A stretch of 64,000 nt of DNA from Heterobilharzia americana (Eukaryota; Platyhelminthes; Trematoda; Strigeidida; Schistosomatidae): the NCBI GenBank assembly GCA_944470555.2, contig OX104130.1, positions 47,215,491 to 47,279,490 of the forward strand. The letters run 5' to 3'. Shown here in pieces: positions 11,729 through 22,699 of the stretch. Position 1 is the first letter of the stretch; the number at the start of each line of letters is the position of its first letter. Below the pieces are notes generated by a model that did not search any database, had not been told where the DNA came from, and worked only from the letters and a program-made list of their open reading frames with translations. Both the position numbers and the translations under genes were made by a program.

Positions 11729-12396
11729 GTTACAGAGAAAAGAAGAGATAACCTAGCAAAGAAAATTTCTTTCTCGACGGTACCATTGTCTAGTGCTGTA
11801 CGATTCTATTTATATATATCATAAACATATAAGTCTATTATTAAACAGTGGTGTTTAACTGCATTATTAAGCCGGTGCTAAAAAGCCAAAATCAAAAATG
11901 GAAAGTAGTTGCGAAATACTCTTCTAGATAGTGGAAATAACGAGGGAGGCAAGGAGTTTGACAAGGTGAAAATTGTTGGTACATGAGAAGTGCGAATATT
12001 GAGTGTCCACTTGATAGACAGATGTAAAAATGTGAATGGGACAAGGGTCATAATGAAGATGATAATAATAAATGACCCTCGTCCCATTAATATTTTTACA
12101 TCTGTCTATCAAGTGGACACTCAATATTCGCACTTCTCATGTACCAACAATTTTCACCTTGTCAAACTCCTTGCCTCCCTCGTTATTTCCACTATCTAGA
12201 AGAGTATTTCGCAACTACTTTCCATTTTTGATTTTGGCTTTTTAGCACCGGCTTAATAATGCAGTTAAACACCACTGTTTAATAATAGACTTATATGTTT
12301 ATGATATATATAGATAGAATCGTACAGCATTAGACAATGGTACCGTCGAGAAAGAAATTTTCTTTGCTAGGTTATCTCTTCTTCTCTATGTAACTC
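11723..12396. repeat. large palindrome, about 320-bp arms
   Basis: The left arm (about 11723-12050) and right arm (about 12070-12396) are reverse complements with few mismatches around a short AT-rich centre (AATGAAGATGATAATAATAA). The centre is so short that a transcript would form one long hairpin. Similarity fades at the outer ends, where both arms carry the start of the 119-aa ORF. Confidence 0.92.
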
Positions 12397-14224
12397 GATG
12401 GGAATGTTTTGTCTTCTATGTCTACTGCGCCGCGTAAACCGGGCTCTCTCATGAAAAAGTCATATTTTGAGAATAAAATATATATGATTGATTACTGTTA
12501 ATTTGTTAGACTTTGGAAATCTAAAAGACAGGACTGTGTTGAGCGATAACTGAGGAAACCACGTTGATGCTGACCAGCAGAAAATCTACGTTTGCTTGAC
12601 TTACTGGGCTGTTCATTGCAAACTTATTTTAAAATTTGTAACAGATTATTTGACGTCGCACTGTCTCTGCTAAGTCTTGAAAACTGTTCTGTAGCCGTTG
12701 CTACAAGTTGTCTTAGTAGGGAAGAACAAAGAATACTTCCACGTTAGGTAACTGTCCACTTTAAAACAGGTATATACTTCACTTGCTTAGTTGCAGACTT
12801 GGGTATTTGAACACATCTTGATGAGTTTTTGATTTAAGTTCTCGACTGCGGACTCAAAAACAACCCCATAACACTTCATCAAATAGTTATAATCGTGACC
12901 AAGCTGCTAAACCTAATCACCCTACTGACATCAATCCTATCAAAAGATCTAAATCTTCTGGTTACCCGTAAGGTCTCTATACCTGACGGAAGTATTTCCA
13001 CGTCTCCCTCAGTTCTCCCAACCGACTCATACCTTAGTATCAAATTTTTCTTTAGCACGGGTGCAATCACAGATATCTAAGTCGATAATCCAGCTCGTAA
13101 GATATTCTGGCCACCTCAATAGTAATCAATAATATTCAAACTAAATTAGATAGCCCACTTACGCTTAGTAATATTGTTAGTATGAAACCAAACCTCAAAA
13201 CCAACGACTTTGCATGAAACCGATGAACTGTTTGTCCTTATTAAAAGCTCACAAGATAAAGTTTTGAAACCATCATGTATCCATCACACCAATGCTGTCA
13301 ATACCTCATATTCATCGGCGATATTTGTTTAAGACCTGACAAATCTTGTCATGACCCAGGTCCATCAGCGCAGTACACGTTTAAGCAGCATTACTACCTG
13401 TAATAGTCTTGATATTGGCCAACCAAAGGAAGTGAAATGCATGCTTCAGAAAGCCGGCTCAGTGAATTATAACATGTGCACTCACCAAGGGCTCAGAAAA
13501 CTTTGTGAAAATAAGTACTTCCTCACTTGTTATTGCACTTGAGTCGTCGATTGATGCAAAAACGCATCATGACAAACAAGCACCGCTATGACATAGTTAG
13601 CATAGTTCATGACAAAACGCGACTTCAAATACCGACCTTTAAACCCGTGATTACAACTATAGATTCCAACGAACGAAAAACGTGCTCGAAATTCCCTTGC
13701 ATCATGAGGTCAACCCTAAAGGCTTTAGTAGGCCTACATTGAGCGCCGGTAATACAGCGAGGGTTAATTGCATTGCACTCAGTCACTTCACTGCAGACAG
13801 TAAATCGATAGTCGACTTAGACTCCATCGTTGTAAATGTAGGAACCATTTTGACCAGCTGCAGTAAGTTGCAGTTAACATTCTGCAGGTCACGTGGATCA
13901 TCTTACTCAATGGATTTGAAAGTTGAAACTAACTATTATCCTTTTGAAATCATTACGCAACCACAGGAGTATTACTCAGGTGAGTCCACAAAGTTCTGTC
14001 TCATCTCAGCATCTCTCGATAAGAAACCTCCGAAAGCTGATGCCTGCCGTACCAAACCACCTAAGGACCGAAAACATCATAACTAGCTGCATTAAAACTC
14101 AGCCTCTCGCGCCATCAAGGAGGAGGAACTAACATAAAAAGAGGGGCCATTTGTTAGACCGCCAGTCAGTTATAGCGATAACCATAAAGCTTCAAATCAC
14201 TACAGGTTTCATATCAATCCGCCA
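12397..14224. other. no clear gene; possible old element remains
   Basis: Several ORFs of 60-134 aa exist (for example 13682-14086) but none shows a recognised domain, and none has convincing splice sites. The position just upstream of the RT scrap at 14225 makes an eroded LINE body possible. That is a guess. Confidence 0.3.
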
Positions 14225-14420
14225 TTGCGTAAACGATTAGCTCTAGAAAACCAGGTGGCTTTCAAGCCTGGACGACAGTTTATCGATCAGATCTTAACCC
14301 GTTCACATGTTTTGGGACGCACATGCTCGCCAGAGTCAGAAACTTTCAAAATCCCTGCACTTGTAATTAGCCTTATCCAGAGTATCTGGAGGAACTTGTA
14401 TTCAGAGTATGGTTCGTGTG
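14225..14420 (+). pseudogene. LINE reverse transcriptase fragment
   Basis: The plus strand reads LALENQVAFKPGRQFIDQIL, matching the RTE/Jockey RT motif that normally runs EQxGFRPGRGCxDQI. Downstream IPALVISLIQSIWRN fits the following RT block after a small deletion. Only this fingers fragment is readable, with no start codon context and no palm motif nearby. Confidence 0.7.
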
Positions 14421-14539
14421 ACAGATTGGGTAGATCCAACAGAGCCATTACCACAGGTAATGCTGCGAGGTCTGCGTCAAGACCATGGCAACGATGGAAG
14501 GATACTGTGAACACTGTTGAAGCGTCCGGTACTTATTAA

Positions 14540-17129
14540 GATAGTTGGAGTGTGGAGTACCACATTTGGTTGGACGATCTTCCATAACAGCAATAATTCT
14601 CTTAAATCCATGCCAGCAGGTTTCATCCATCAGTGACAGATTAGAAGTAAATGAGGTTTAATGCCACACCATTAAATGATACAGCAATGTAAAGCTTCTG
14701 AGGAAGATTTTCAGTGGTGAGAGACAGCCTTTTCTCTAACAAACTGACAGCAGGACTCATTTTGCTGAAAGTTTCAGGGATTGGCTTCAAAAATCGGTCG
14801 GCGTCACTTGTGTACAGCCTCACATCTTTAGTCAAATATGCTGTTAGAGACGTTTGTGCGGGCATTAAAGGGTGCCACTAGACAGGACACCTCAATGACA
14901 AAATATGAACAGTTACAGAACGGTTTACTCTGAGGAACACGTGAACCAAACATTCTAGCTATTTATAAGACAGACTAACTACACATTACATGACTCATAA
15001 AACATAACACCAATACCGCCACCAAAACTACAGATGTAACAGGAAATCTGAATATATGAATAATTTTCAGTCATGAAGGTACAGAACCCACACCTGTTAT
15101 TTTTCTTTCTCCTATCGAAATTTCAGACAGTGACAATATGGAGATGTCACTAATTGATGAAGAAGATTGACTACAACGAAAACTCGGCGAGTTATTTGGA
15201 AATCTGAACACCAAATGAGCCCATATCATCTAGATAGCCTTTAAAGATGACAACAGGGCTCAAACGAGGAATAAGTGTTACCACTTCTCAACATTCCACT
15301 GTTATTGTGCTGTCACGAAATTTACTATCTAATGAGTGGGAATTACCAGTCCCATTCACTCCTTTGACTGTCACTATATGAACATTTATTTGTCCTTAAA
15401 TCAGTCATATTTCCGCACAGTCACAATAGTAATAAAAATCTCGACAGACAGTTGAATCTAAGCGATCAACTCACCCATTGACTCTAAAGGCAACACATTC
15501 ACAGCAGTGCTATGCAGCAGACTCCTCTAGTACTTCATCTAACAGCTAATATACCTCCTTGATAACGCCGCAAACGTTAACGTGAATGATATGTAAGAGC
15601 CAGTGTCAATGATCTGATCCTCAAATGTTTATTCCGATGCACCAAGACATTTTGTTCTAATTGCATAAATCTAAGTTGCTGTGAACGGTAACACATTAGG
15701 AGTAGGAAATGCTTGGACATAGATATTCACTTGGATCACATGAATACGTGGAAACTAACTGATTCATGAAATCATCAGTTTGAGCTCTTTCGGTCTCTGA
15801 CGCTATAAGCATATGAACCTATGACAAAACAAACGCTTATCTGAAGTAATATCGCTCTGTAAAGATGGGTCAGACATGTCGGTTGCCTGTAACAGAAATT
15901 TGGAATTTCGCTCGGACTTGGTGCCACCTATTATGAAAAAAATGTGAGTGAGAACGATCTCAACTTCAACGCTGTATATGCTAAAAACGATATTTTATTG
16001 CTCGTTTCGCAACTAGAAGACTCTTTTAATGTTATAAATGTAGTGACCCGCCTTCCGTACCACTCAGGACTGGCAAAATCCTGTGGGCTTTCCAACGTAT
16101 ATCAATGTGATGATGCCTGTAAATTGGCTTTCCTCGCGCTAAATTCCAGGTGTGAGAAAATACCACTTATTTATTTACAGCTGAACGGGATATACGAAAT
16201 ACGACAATAAAGGAACAGTGCGAGGAATAAGAGGCAAAAAACGAACTGGATCGTTTTTTCGTGATCTATTAGATGATATAACCCAAGTACTTAATTATAT
16301 GCAATTCGCCCACAGAATACGCAAAATTTTGTTTACTGTACAATGGTGTCATGTTCACCAATGCTAAGAAAGGTCGACAGATGTCGGGAGATACAGTTTC
16401 AACCTGAAAACATCCAATCTTTATTAAAGATATTATTATATCACAGGCAGGTAATAAAGCGTATGCGATACGAAATTACGGCAGAAGCGCGTTACCTACA
16501 AAGCGAAAAGAACGTTTAAGTGCCCGTTCAGGATACGTTCCTATTCTGAAGTAGTAAGGTCCAGCTTCAAGCAGTCACTTCCCAATACATCGAGTGACCA
16601 ACTCATTACTGTCGTGCGCACCTTCATCTTCTTCCACCTAAGCTTACCTCTAAAAAGTTGGTTCTGGATACTTCTTGAAGTAAGTTTTACAGTCAGTAAA
16701 AAGAACTCACCCAGATGTATCATGGTTGATCTATTCCTGCGTATTTTTGTGCTCCTGTTTCGAATTTCGCCTGCTGCTTGCTTTTGTTATTCACTTTTCA
16801 GGTTTACCTAATCACTCCTGCATTCAAATGGAATCCTACAAATCGCATTCGTCAATGGGAAATATTGCCATCAAAACCTTATGACGAACGCGCATACCTT
16901 AACGCCATGACTGTGATGCAAACTCAACTTCAAGAATATTGAATGATTCAAACGATAACCAGATAATCTTCAAATTCGAACTAAGCCTGCTTCAAAACAC
17001 TTCTTATATGCCATAAATAACAGTATCTAAAGCATAGCTCAACATTGTACATAATAGTCATTTCTCATTACCAAAATGATCAAACCTGTAAACTGGTTTC
17101 TATTCATGTAACCTTAGTTGTATGAAATA

Positions 17130-17132
<3 letters not shown>
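14540..17132. other. non-coding stretch with one repeat copy
   Basis: Holds dispersed repeat copy B (15421-15960) and an 88-aa ORF at 15944-16210 of unknown nature. Nothing else recognised. Confidence 0.4.
15421..15960. repeat. diverged dispersed repeat, copy B
   Basis: Same orientation as, and colinear with, 9985-10560. The copies share about two thirds of positions by eye. Confidence 0.5.

Positions 17133-17189
<57 letters not shown>
17133..17189. repeat. (TA)n microsatellite
   Basis: A second pure TA dinucleotide tract of about 57 bp, similar in length to the one at 148-206. Confidence 0.97.
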
Positions 17190-17192
<3 letters not shown>

Positions 17193-17423
17193 ACCTAGTA
17201 TTCCTGCGAGAGATAAAATAAAGGGAACCCACTCAGCACTTGCATCGAATCAGTACCATTATGATTAACTTGTGTTTTTACAATTGACAGGCTGTTTGAA
17301 TATCACTGACTCACGCTGTTTAGCTAAGAAGTTTATTTGCCAAGACGATGAAATGTCCTCTGGAAAACCATATGCTGAACGAGTTTTTAAACTTGATGGC
17401 TTTTTTCATATACAGCTAGATCT

Positions 17424-17767
17424 TGTAGCGTCATACACTTCCCCAAAATCAGTAGCCTAGGGTTTGACGACTTTCGACATCGATGCTGACCTTGATAGTT
17501 TAACTGGACTCGCTAAGCTGAAGGCACCCGGTCAAGCATCCTCGCCATTTGGCACGCTGTCGTGTTACGTTGCATTGCTCGTATTCGACTCTCTAGCCAG
17601 TTAGTTGGAACGCATCGGTATTTTGGCATAACCATCCAAATATACTATTCCATCCGACTACGCTATCGTGTTCTACCTTGGTCTCGTATTCGTGGGTATA
17701 TAACAAGTTCGAATAATTAGTGATTGGTCTTTGCGTCTGTCAAGTTCGCACCAGGACAAATCCTAAA
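17424..17767 (+). repeat. 5' LTR of element 1
   Basis: Begins TGTAGCG and ends ATCCTAAA. Identical to 19895-20238 except for one base. Preceded by the ATCT duplication. Confidence 0.95.
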
Positions 17768-17768
17768 T

Positions 17769-17785
17769 TGGTGAGCCCGACGTGA
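17769..17785 (+). promoter_or_regulatory. primer binding site, tRNA-Trp type
   Basis: TGGTGAGCCCGACGTGA lies two bases past the LTR. It matches the complement of a tRNA-Trp 3' end (TGGTGACCCCGACGTGA) with one mismatch, the site known for the CsRn1 family. The first ten bases recur at 24199 in element 2. Confidence 0.85.
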
Positions 17786-17908
17786 TCCCCGACGTGATCA
17801 CATATCCCGACCAATAACAAGTATTGAATTGGTGAGCCTGTTCCATTTTATATTTGTTTATTGTTTTCATTTCGATAACATTTATATATCCATTTACTAC
17901 ACTTTCTC

Positions 17909-18748
17909 ATGTCCGACCACACTCCCAAGCTTATTCGTATTAAGTCGACTACGAACACGATCCAACTCGTGCCATATTGGCCAGACAATGCAGAAACATG
18001 GTTTCTGTATGCCGAGGCAGATTTTCGAGAACAGGGTGTCTCAGATCCTCATTCTCGATTTCTTGCTGTCATACGGTCACTACCGCGAGAATTAAACAGG
18101 TATGTTACAGCAAACATGTTTAATCCTGAAGTAAGTGACCCTTATGCACTTCTAAAGGCCGCACTCTTGAAGAAAAGCGATCTCACAGATCGCCAACGTC
18201 TAGACGAATTGCTTCGTAACATCGAGCTAGGCAGCCACTCAGCTACTGAAGTCCTCGCACGCATGCGAGAAGTAATCGGTGCACGAACATTTGACGATGG
18301 TTTCTTCCGAGAACTATTTCTCTCGAAACTACCACAACCGGTGCAAACCGTGTTGGTGACACTCCAGTCAGTCCCACTCGACGACCTGGCAGCCTCAGCA
18401 GATAAAATACTGGAGATATCCAGCAGACCAGTCTCCAACGTATATTCTATCTGCGACAAAACAGAGCGCCAGGATTCAGAGGTGACCAAGTTGTGCAACT
18501 CTGTGAGACGGTTGCTACGATCTCGAAGTCCTAGATCACGTAGCACTTCACGGAAACGCACCTTGGCGCATCGCAGCAAGTCGTGTGGTAGCCCTAAAAC
18601 GAAACCCAACAGGGTGGAAAACCCTGAATGGTGCTGGTTTCATAACACTTACGGGGATGAAGCCAGAAAATGTCGTAAACCATGCCGTTTTAAGAAGGAC
18701 CCGAACTCGGGAAACGGTCACGCCGGCACGTGCTCACGGCAACCGTAG
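17909..18748 (+). CDS. gag: Gag polyprotein of CsRn1-like element 1
   Basis: An uninterrupted 279-aa ORF, the only intact structural retroelement gene in the window. Gag forms the cytoplasmic particle that packages element RNA. Residues about 20-170 are the capsid-like part, beginning with the Gypsy-type block YWPDNAETWFLYAEADF. Residues 205-235 are rich in Arg and Ser. Residues 242-259 form the finger C-X2-H-X9-C-X3-C (CWFH...KCRKPC), a spacing typical of CsRn1-family Gag rather than the usual CCHC. ATG at 17909 is the first start after the primer site. The pol ORF overlaps the 3' end by 19 nt in the -1 frame. Confidence 0.9.
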   Translation: MSDHTPKLIRIKSTTNTIQLVPYWPDNAETWFLYAEADFREQGVSDPHSRFLAVIRSLPRELNRYVTANMFNPEVSDPYALLKAALLKKSDLTDRQRLDELLRNIELGSHSATEVLARMREVIGARTFDDGFFRELFLSKLPQPVQTVLVTLQSVPLDDLAASADKILEISSRPVSNVYSICDKTERQDSEVTKLCNSVRRLLRSRSPRSRSTSRKRTLAHRSKSCGSPKTKPNRVENPEWCWFHNTYGDEARKCRKPCRFKKDPNSGNGHAGTCSRQP

Positions 18749-19486
18749 CCGGCGGAAAAAGCCGTTTGCTCTACGTCACGGATATTAAAACGAAAGTCCG
18801 CTACCTCGTCGACACCGGCGCAGAAGTTAGCATTCTTCCAGCAACGACAAAGGAGCGTCATCTTGACCCATCCTTCAATCTTCAAGCAGCCAACGGCAAG
18901 GCAATCGCGACATTCGGGAGACGGTATGCCTACCTCAACTTAGGTTTACGCAAACCTATCCACTGGATTTTCCTCCTGGCAGACGTCTCTATGCCCATCA
19001 TTGGCATAGATTTGCTAAACCATTACGATCTACTCGTAGATGCTCGCCGTCGACGACTGATAGATAACAGCACAAAGTTATCCATTGGCGGCACCACCTA
19101 TGTAGGTCCGAGTTTAGCCATCGTTAGGACTAAACAATCAGACGACGCGTCCTACCAGGCAGTTCTGGAGAAATATCCAGAGTTACAGCAACCGAAGCAC
19201 ACTCTTCCGTGCATAACCAGCAATGTTATGCATCACGTCACAACCACAGGTCCACCTGTGGCATCCAAAGCGCGCCGTCTAGCCCCCGATAAGCTCCAAA
19301 CGGCGAAAAATGAATTCGACCACATGCTCGACCTGGGCATTATCAGACCGTCGAACAATCCTTGGGCATCGCCATTGCACATGGTTCCCAAAAGGATAGC
19401 AGTGACTGGCGTCCAACCGGTGATTACCGAAGGCTCAACGCCAAAACAACTCCGGACTCCTACCCGATACATCAATACAAACCCTC
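18730..19486 (+). pseudogene. pol: protease and truncated RT of element 1
   Basis: The frame overlaps gag by 19 nt in -1, so expression would need frameshifting. The retropepsin active site VDTGAEVSIL has its Asp at about residue 28, and the flap-like block ADVSMPIIGIDLL follows. RT begins with SKARRLAPDKL and GIIRPSNNPWASPLHMVPK. A 1-nt shift near 19390-19400 then moves the continuing RT sequence (SSDWRPTGDYRRLNAKT) into another frame. After YPIHQ the RT stops at an AT-rich segment, and all downstream domains are absent. The remaining coding is therefore non-functional for replication. Confidence 0.88.
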
Positions 19487-19652
19487 GTATACTTTGCCTT
19501 TTTATATCAATTTTTATTTACCATGTAATGAAATTTTAAAAAAAACGGTAAAGATAAGCGTAAATTTTTATTTTTCGATATGTTGATATATAAATAATTC
19601 CCATTTTTACGCAACGTTTTCGTGGTATTAAAGACTTTTATTTATATTCCAG
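19487..19652 (+). other. AT-rich, intron-like segment inside element 1
   Basis: A 166-bp AT-rich block beginning GTATAC and ending TTTATATTCCAG interrupts GC-richer retroelement sequence. The boundaries fit GT-AG, and there is a T-rich tract before the AG. It could equally be filler at the deletion junction. Confidence 0.4.
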
Positions 19653-19878
19653 GTGCAACGAGCACTGGACGGAACGTCGAAAGGAACAGATGACCGCGAC
19701 CGACGTACAATTCCATTTATTGTATTTTATTTATTTAATCGCCACGACACCCTAGAATAAGGTTCAGACAACCAGGGGCCACCTCACGCAGTCAGCCCAT
19801 CGGAAGAGTTTTACCAGTGGAGAAACCACTGGGTTTTTACTTCCGGCTGGTATCGTCTTAGGGTCCTCACGAACCCAC

Positions 19879-19894
19879 TAGGGGGGGAGTGATC
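19879..19894 (+). promoter_or_regulatory. polypurine tract of element 1
   Basis: A G-rich run GGGGGGGAGTGATC immediately precedes the 3' LTR, as expected for the plus-strand priming site. Confidence 0.85.
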
Positions 19895-20238
19895 TGTAGC
19901 GTCATACACTTCCCCAAAATCAGTAGCCTAGGGTTTGACGACTTTCGACATCGATGCTGACCTTGATAGTTTAACTGGACTCGCTAAGCTGAAGGCACCC
20001 GGTCAAGCATCCTGGCCATTTGGCACGCTGTCGTGTTACGTTGCATTGCTCGTATTCGACTCTCTAGCCAGTTAGTTGGAACGCATCGGTATTTTGGCAT
20101 AACCATCCAAATATACTATTCCATCCGACTACGCTATCGTGTTCTACCTTGGTCTCGTATTCGTGGGTATATAACAAGTTCGAATAATTAGTGATTGGTC
20201 TTTGCGTCTGTCAAGTTCGCACCAGGACAAATCCTAAA
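19895..20238 (+). repeat. 3' LTR of element 1
   Basis: 344 bp, identical to 17424-17767 except one base. Followed by the ATCT duplication at 20239-20242. Confidence 0.95.
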
Positions 20239-20324
20239 ATCTCACCAATGTGGACGCGTTCAGTGCACACATAACTATCGGCGAAATTAGTGGAGAACGG
20301 ATATACGTATAATCACACTTGTGG

Positions 20325-21327
20325 ACCAAAATTAGTTAGCAGACATACGGAATATAATCAAGTAGTCATTCATATTATAATCCTGGAAATTCTGGATCCG
20401 GAGACAGTCACTCAATCTACGTATAACTAGAATGGTTAGTAAACACCAGTATAATAGTTGCAAGCTCTCCTACCAGCAGTGAAGCCAGAAGAGTTCAAAA
20501 AATTTCTTTCATCTTGACAGGCTGCAATAAATGAATCTCAAGCATCCTAATAATTCGTAAGTCAACGGTAGAAAACCATGTAAAGACGGATGGTGAATAC
20601 AAGATATCTTTACGGCATTTCTTTGACGTACTTAAGATGCGAGCAGATGGTGAGTAAGCAAGAATGAAGCTTCGGTAGCCGACACGGCCAATGACAAAGC
20701 TTTCACGGTCCAGCGCCAAGGATCAAACAGCGCCCCAATATGCTGGCACCAAGAGCGGTGGCCTGCCGTGAGTAATCACAACACATAAAAACTCTGTATG
20801 GGCACTTCTTCGAGGCTGTAATAAATACACAGCTTTCGGAAGCAGTTCCTTGGGTGATTGTAACATTGAGTGAAGGCATAAAGCTGATCACCTTCGACTA
20901 ATGAAGGACCATAGAATTCAAAAACCGAGGGTCAAACGAACCAAATTCATATCTGACCTTGCGTTAGATTACCACTCCCACCACACAAATAACTGCTTCA
21001 ATACTGACTGTTTATCCAAAAGTGATTCTGAGAATCCGGTAAGCCTGGAGAACTAATACTTTCTCAGACAGGACATGTTGTGAGATTATTAGAAGGACGA
21101 GAAATGGCTTGATTAAAAAATGACATACCACCTAGATCCGGATTGTCCGACGGATTCATGACGACCCAGATTTCCGACAAACCCGCTGAAAATGGTTGTG
21201 TTCCAAGGTCTTTCGTATTCAATATCTTTTTGCGAGCTAGTGTAAACGAATTGATTTCTTCGTGTTCGCGGAACGGTTTCAGTTCTTTGGTGAATTTTAG
21301 TGTAGCAGATCTACCGATTTACCTTTC
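20325..21327 (+). repeat. left arm of 1-kb inverted duplication
   Basis: This is the reverse complement of 37492-38494 with about two or three base differences and a 1-nt indel over 1 kb. The arms enclose 16.2 kb. Two overlapping 62-aa and 74-aa ORFs occur identically in both arms, but I recognise no domain in them and they may be chance ORFs. Weaker similarity continues a further 20-30 bp inward on both sides. Confidence 0.93.
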
Positions 21328-21389
21328 GTAGCCCTGGTTAGCCATACCACTTGAATATCGGCCATGTTGACAAAACGTTCTAGCCCATG

Positions 21390-21590
21390 AAATCCAATTA
21401 GTAAGTGAACTCTGTGAAAATTTTTTTAAAATTTTAATGGTTACCACACTTTCTAGCAAGAACGAAATGCAGTTGTAACACCAATCGGAACGAGATGTTC
21501 TGTATGATTATACAAGCAAATTGAACGAAGTCAAACAAAATGGATGGGCAATGTTTTTGAATATATTACAAGAACGAAACCAAAACACGC
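21390..21590 (-). repeat. BEL/Pao LTR-like repeat, copy 1
   Basis: About 185 bp matches 31916-32095 in the same orientation at about 93% by eye (shared landmark GTGTTACAACTGCATTT on the minus strand). A third, weaker match lies near 30270-30500. The positions fit 3' and 5' ends of BEL copies read on the minus strand, but the full LTR limits could not be set. Confidence 0.6.
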
Positions 21591-21729
21591 GCAGCAATCC
21601 CCCACCAAGGAACTTCGGTTTCCTTTCACAGCCAGTAGCACCCAGTAACACTTGTTGCATCAAAGAGGTGGACGCAGACATACGTATATCGCTAAGTGTC
21701 CTGCAGCACTTACACCAGTTCGCCTGGGG

Positions 21730-21900
21730 TGTCTCCTGACGACTACCTTTCGTCTGACACCTCTTAAAAACGTCTCCAACGAGCGTTTCCATCACTGCTT
21801 TCAACCTCACTTTTCCAGCTAACCCACCTTCGCTGTGCACCATCTGTTGTACCGAACTTAAGGGCCATTTATTTCTATCCCTAATGTCCGACACCATCAT
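21730..21900 (-). pseudogene. BEL/Pao integrase C-terminal fragment
   Basis: The minus strand reads DIRDRNKWPLSSVQQMVHS followed by a GxVRLK-like end. It matches the conserved BEL/Pao integrase tail that normally reads RxxWPLGRVxxxxxGxDGxVRxVxVRT. Nothing upstream of it belongs to the same domain, so the core integrase has been deleted from this copy. Confidence 0.6.
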
Positions 21901-22106
21901 GGTTGAGTCACCTACTCGGATGTTTCTCTTAGAATTTGTCCATTCATTCCGTTGTTGTAACGAGAAAATATACTCCTCGGACCAACGTTTTCAACATATT
22001 TCTGCAAGATGATTGACTTGTCGTCGTCTGCTAGAAAATCTATCACTCCCATATATACCCCTGAACACCCTCAAGTTTCCTCTCACCAGCGAAAGCTTTT
22101 CTGAAG

Positions 22107-22450
22107 TTAGTGCTGCTGACATTTAGCAGCCTCTTTGTTCAAGTTACCACGCTTCCCCGGCAAGAGACGAAGTGCTGGTCTGTCATGTTTTGGAATCCTG
22201 ACTTGCAAGAACGTTTCCTTTACGTGAGTTGCAGCAGCGATGAAATTAGCTCCAAATCTCAAATGCACCCTGAAAAGACTGCTAACTTCTTTGTATCTCC
22301 CGAGTAGATTGCTATTCTTTGCTAATCTTTTCCTCAAACTCGCAAGTATACCTTAAGTCGTTTAAAGACTACCGGGAAGGCTAGGTTTTACAAATCGCCA
22401 GAGTAGGCCGGTACCAAAAGTTCCGCCTACTAATCCAGTTACTTTAACTT
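22107..22450 (-). pseudogene. BEL/Pao reverse transcriptase fragment
   Basis: A 76-aa minus-strand ORF (22337-22107) contains LLGRYKEVSSLFRVHLRFG and VKETFLQVRIPKHDRPALR. The second block corresponds to the BEL/Pao RT segment ADIEKMFxQVxVxxxDxxxLRF. The catalytic palm is absent, and the fragment ends in a stop after KCQQH. It lies downstream of integrase sequence on this strand, so it belongs to a different copy. Confidence 0.65.
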
Positions 22451-22699
22451 CATTTTCTGTCACATGCAGCGGGGCGATGGTTTACTTTGAAATCCTTAAA
22501 CTTATATCTATGTACGGAATTGCAAATCTTGGTTGTGTGTCTGTAACGTCAAATCCACTGAGTAGCAAGTAACGTAGATGCGAATTTCCAGGGTGCACAA
22601 AACCCAAAGCGAAACCAGCCAAATCAAACCAATAGGTTGAAGTCCGCCACCTTCTCAAAACAAACCGTCAGTCAATATAGTGTTGAGCCTACGTAGGGG

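Larger units (their letters stand above)
17424..20238 (+). mobile_element. CsRn1/Boudicca-like Gypsy element 1, internally deleted
   Basis: Two 344-bp LTRs that differ at one base (C/G in CATCCT[C/G]GCCATT) enclose a 2127-bp interior. A 4-bp duplication ATCT flanks the element at 17420-17423 and 20239-20242. It contains a tRNA-Trp-like primer site, a complete gag, the protease and the first part of RT. The rest of RT, RNase H and integrase are missing. LTR identity says the insertion is recent. The deletion means it must be mobilised in trans, so it may belong to a non-autonomous subfamily. CsRn1 affinity rests on the primer site and the gag finger. Confidence 0.92.

Noticed and set aside
13682..14086. 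134-aa plus-strand ORF
   Set aside because: No recognisable family, no convincing splice sites, and the composition does not differ from neighbouring chance ORFs. Not called as a gene.
15944..16210. 88-aa ORF at the end of repeat copy B
   Set aside because: It looks somewhat protein-like but matches nothing I know and starts inside a diverged repeat. Evidence is too thin.
20495..20891. Two small ORFs duplicated in both inverted arms
   Set aside because: They are identical between arms only because the arms are. There is no domain, and the overlapping frames suggest chance.
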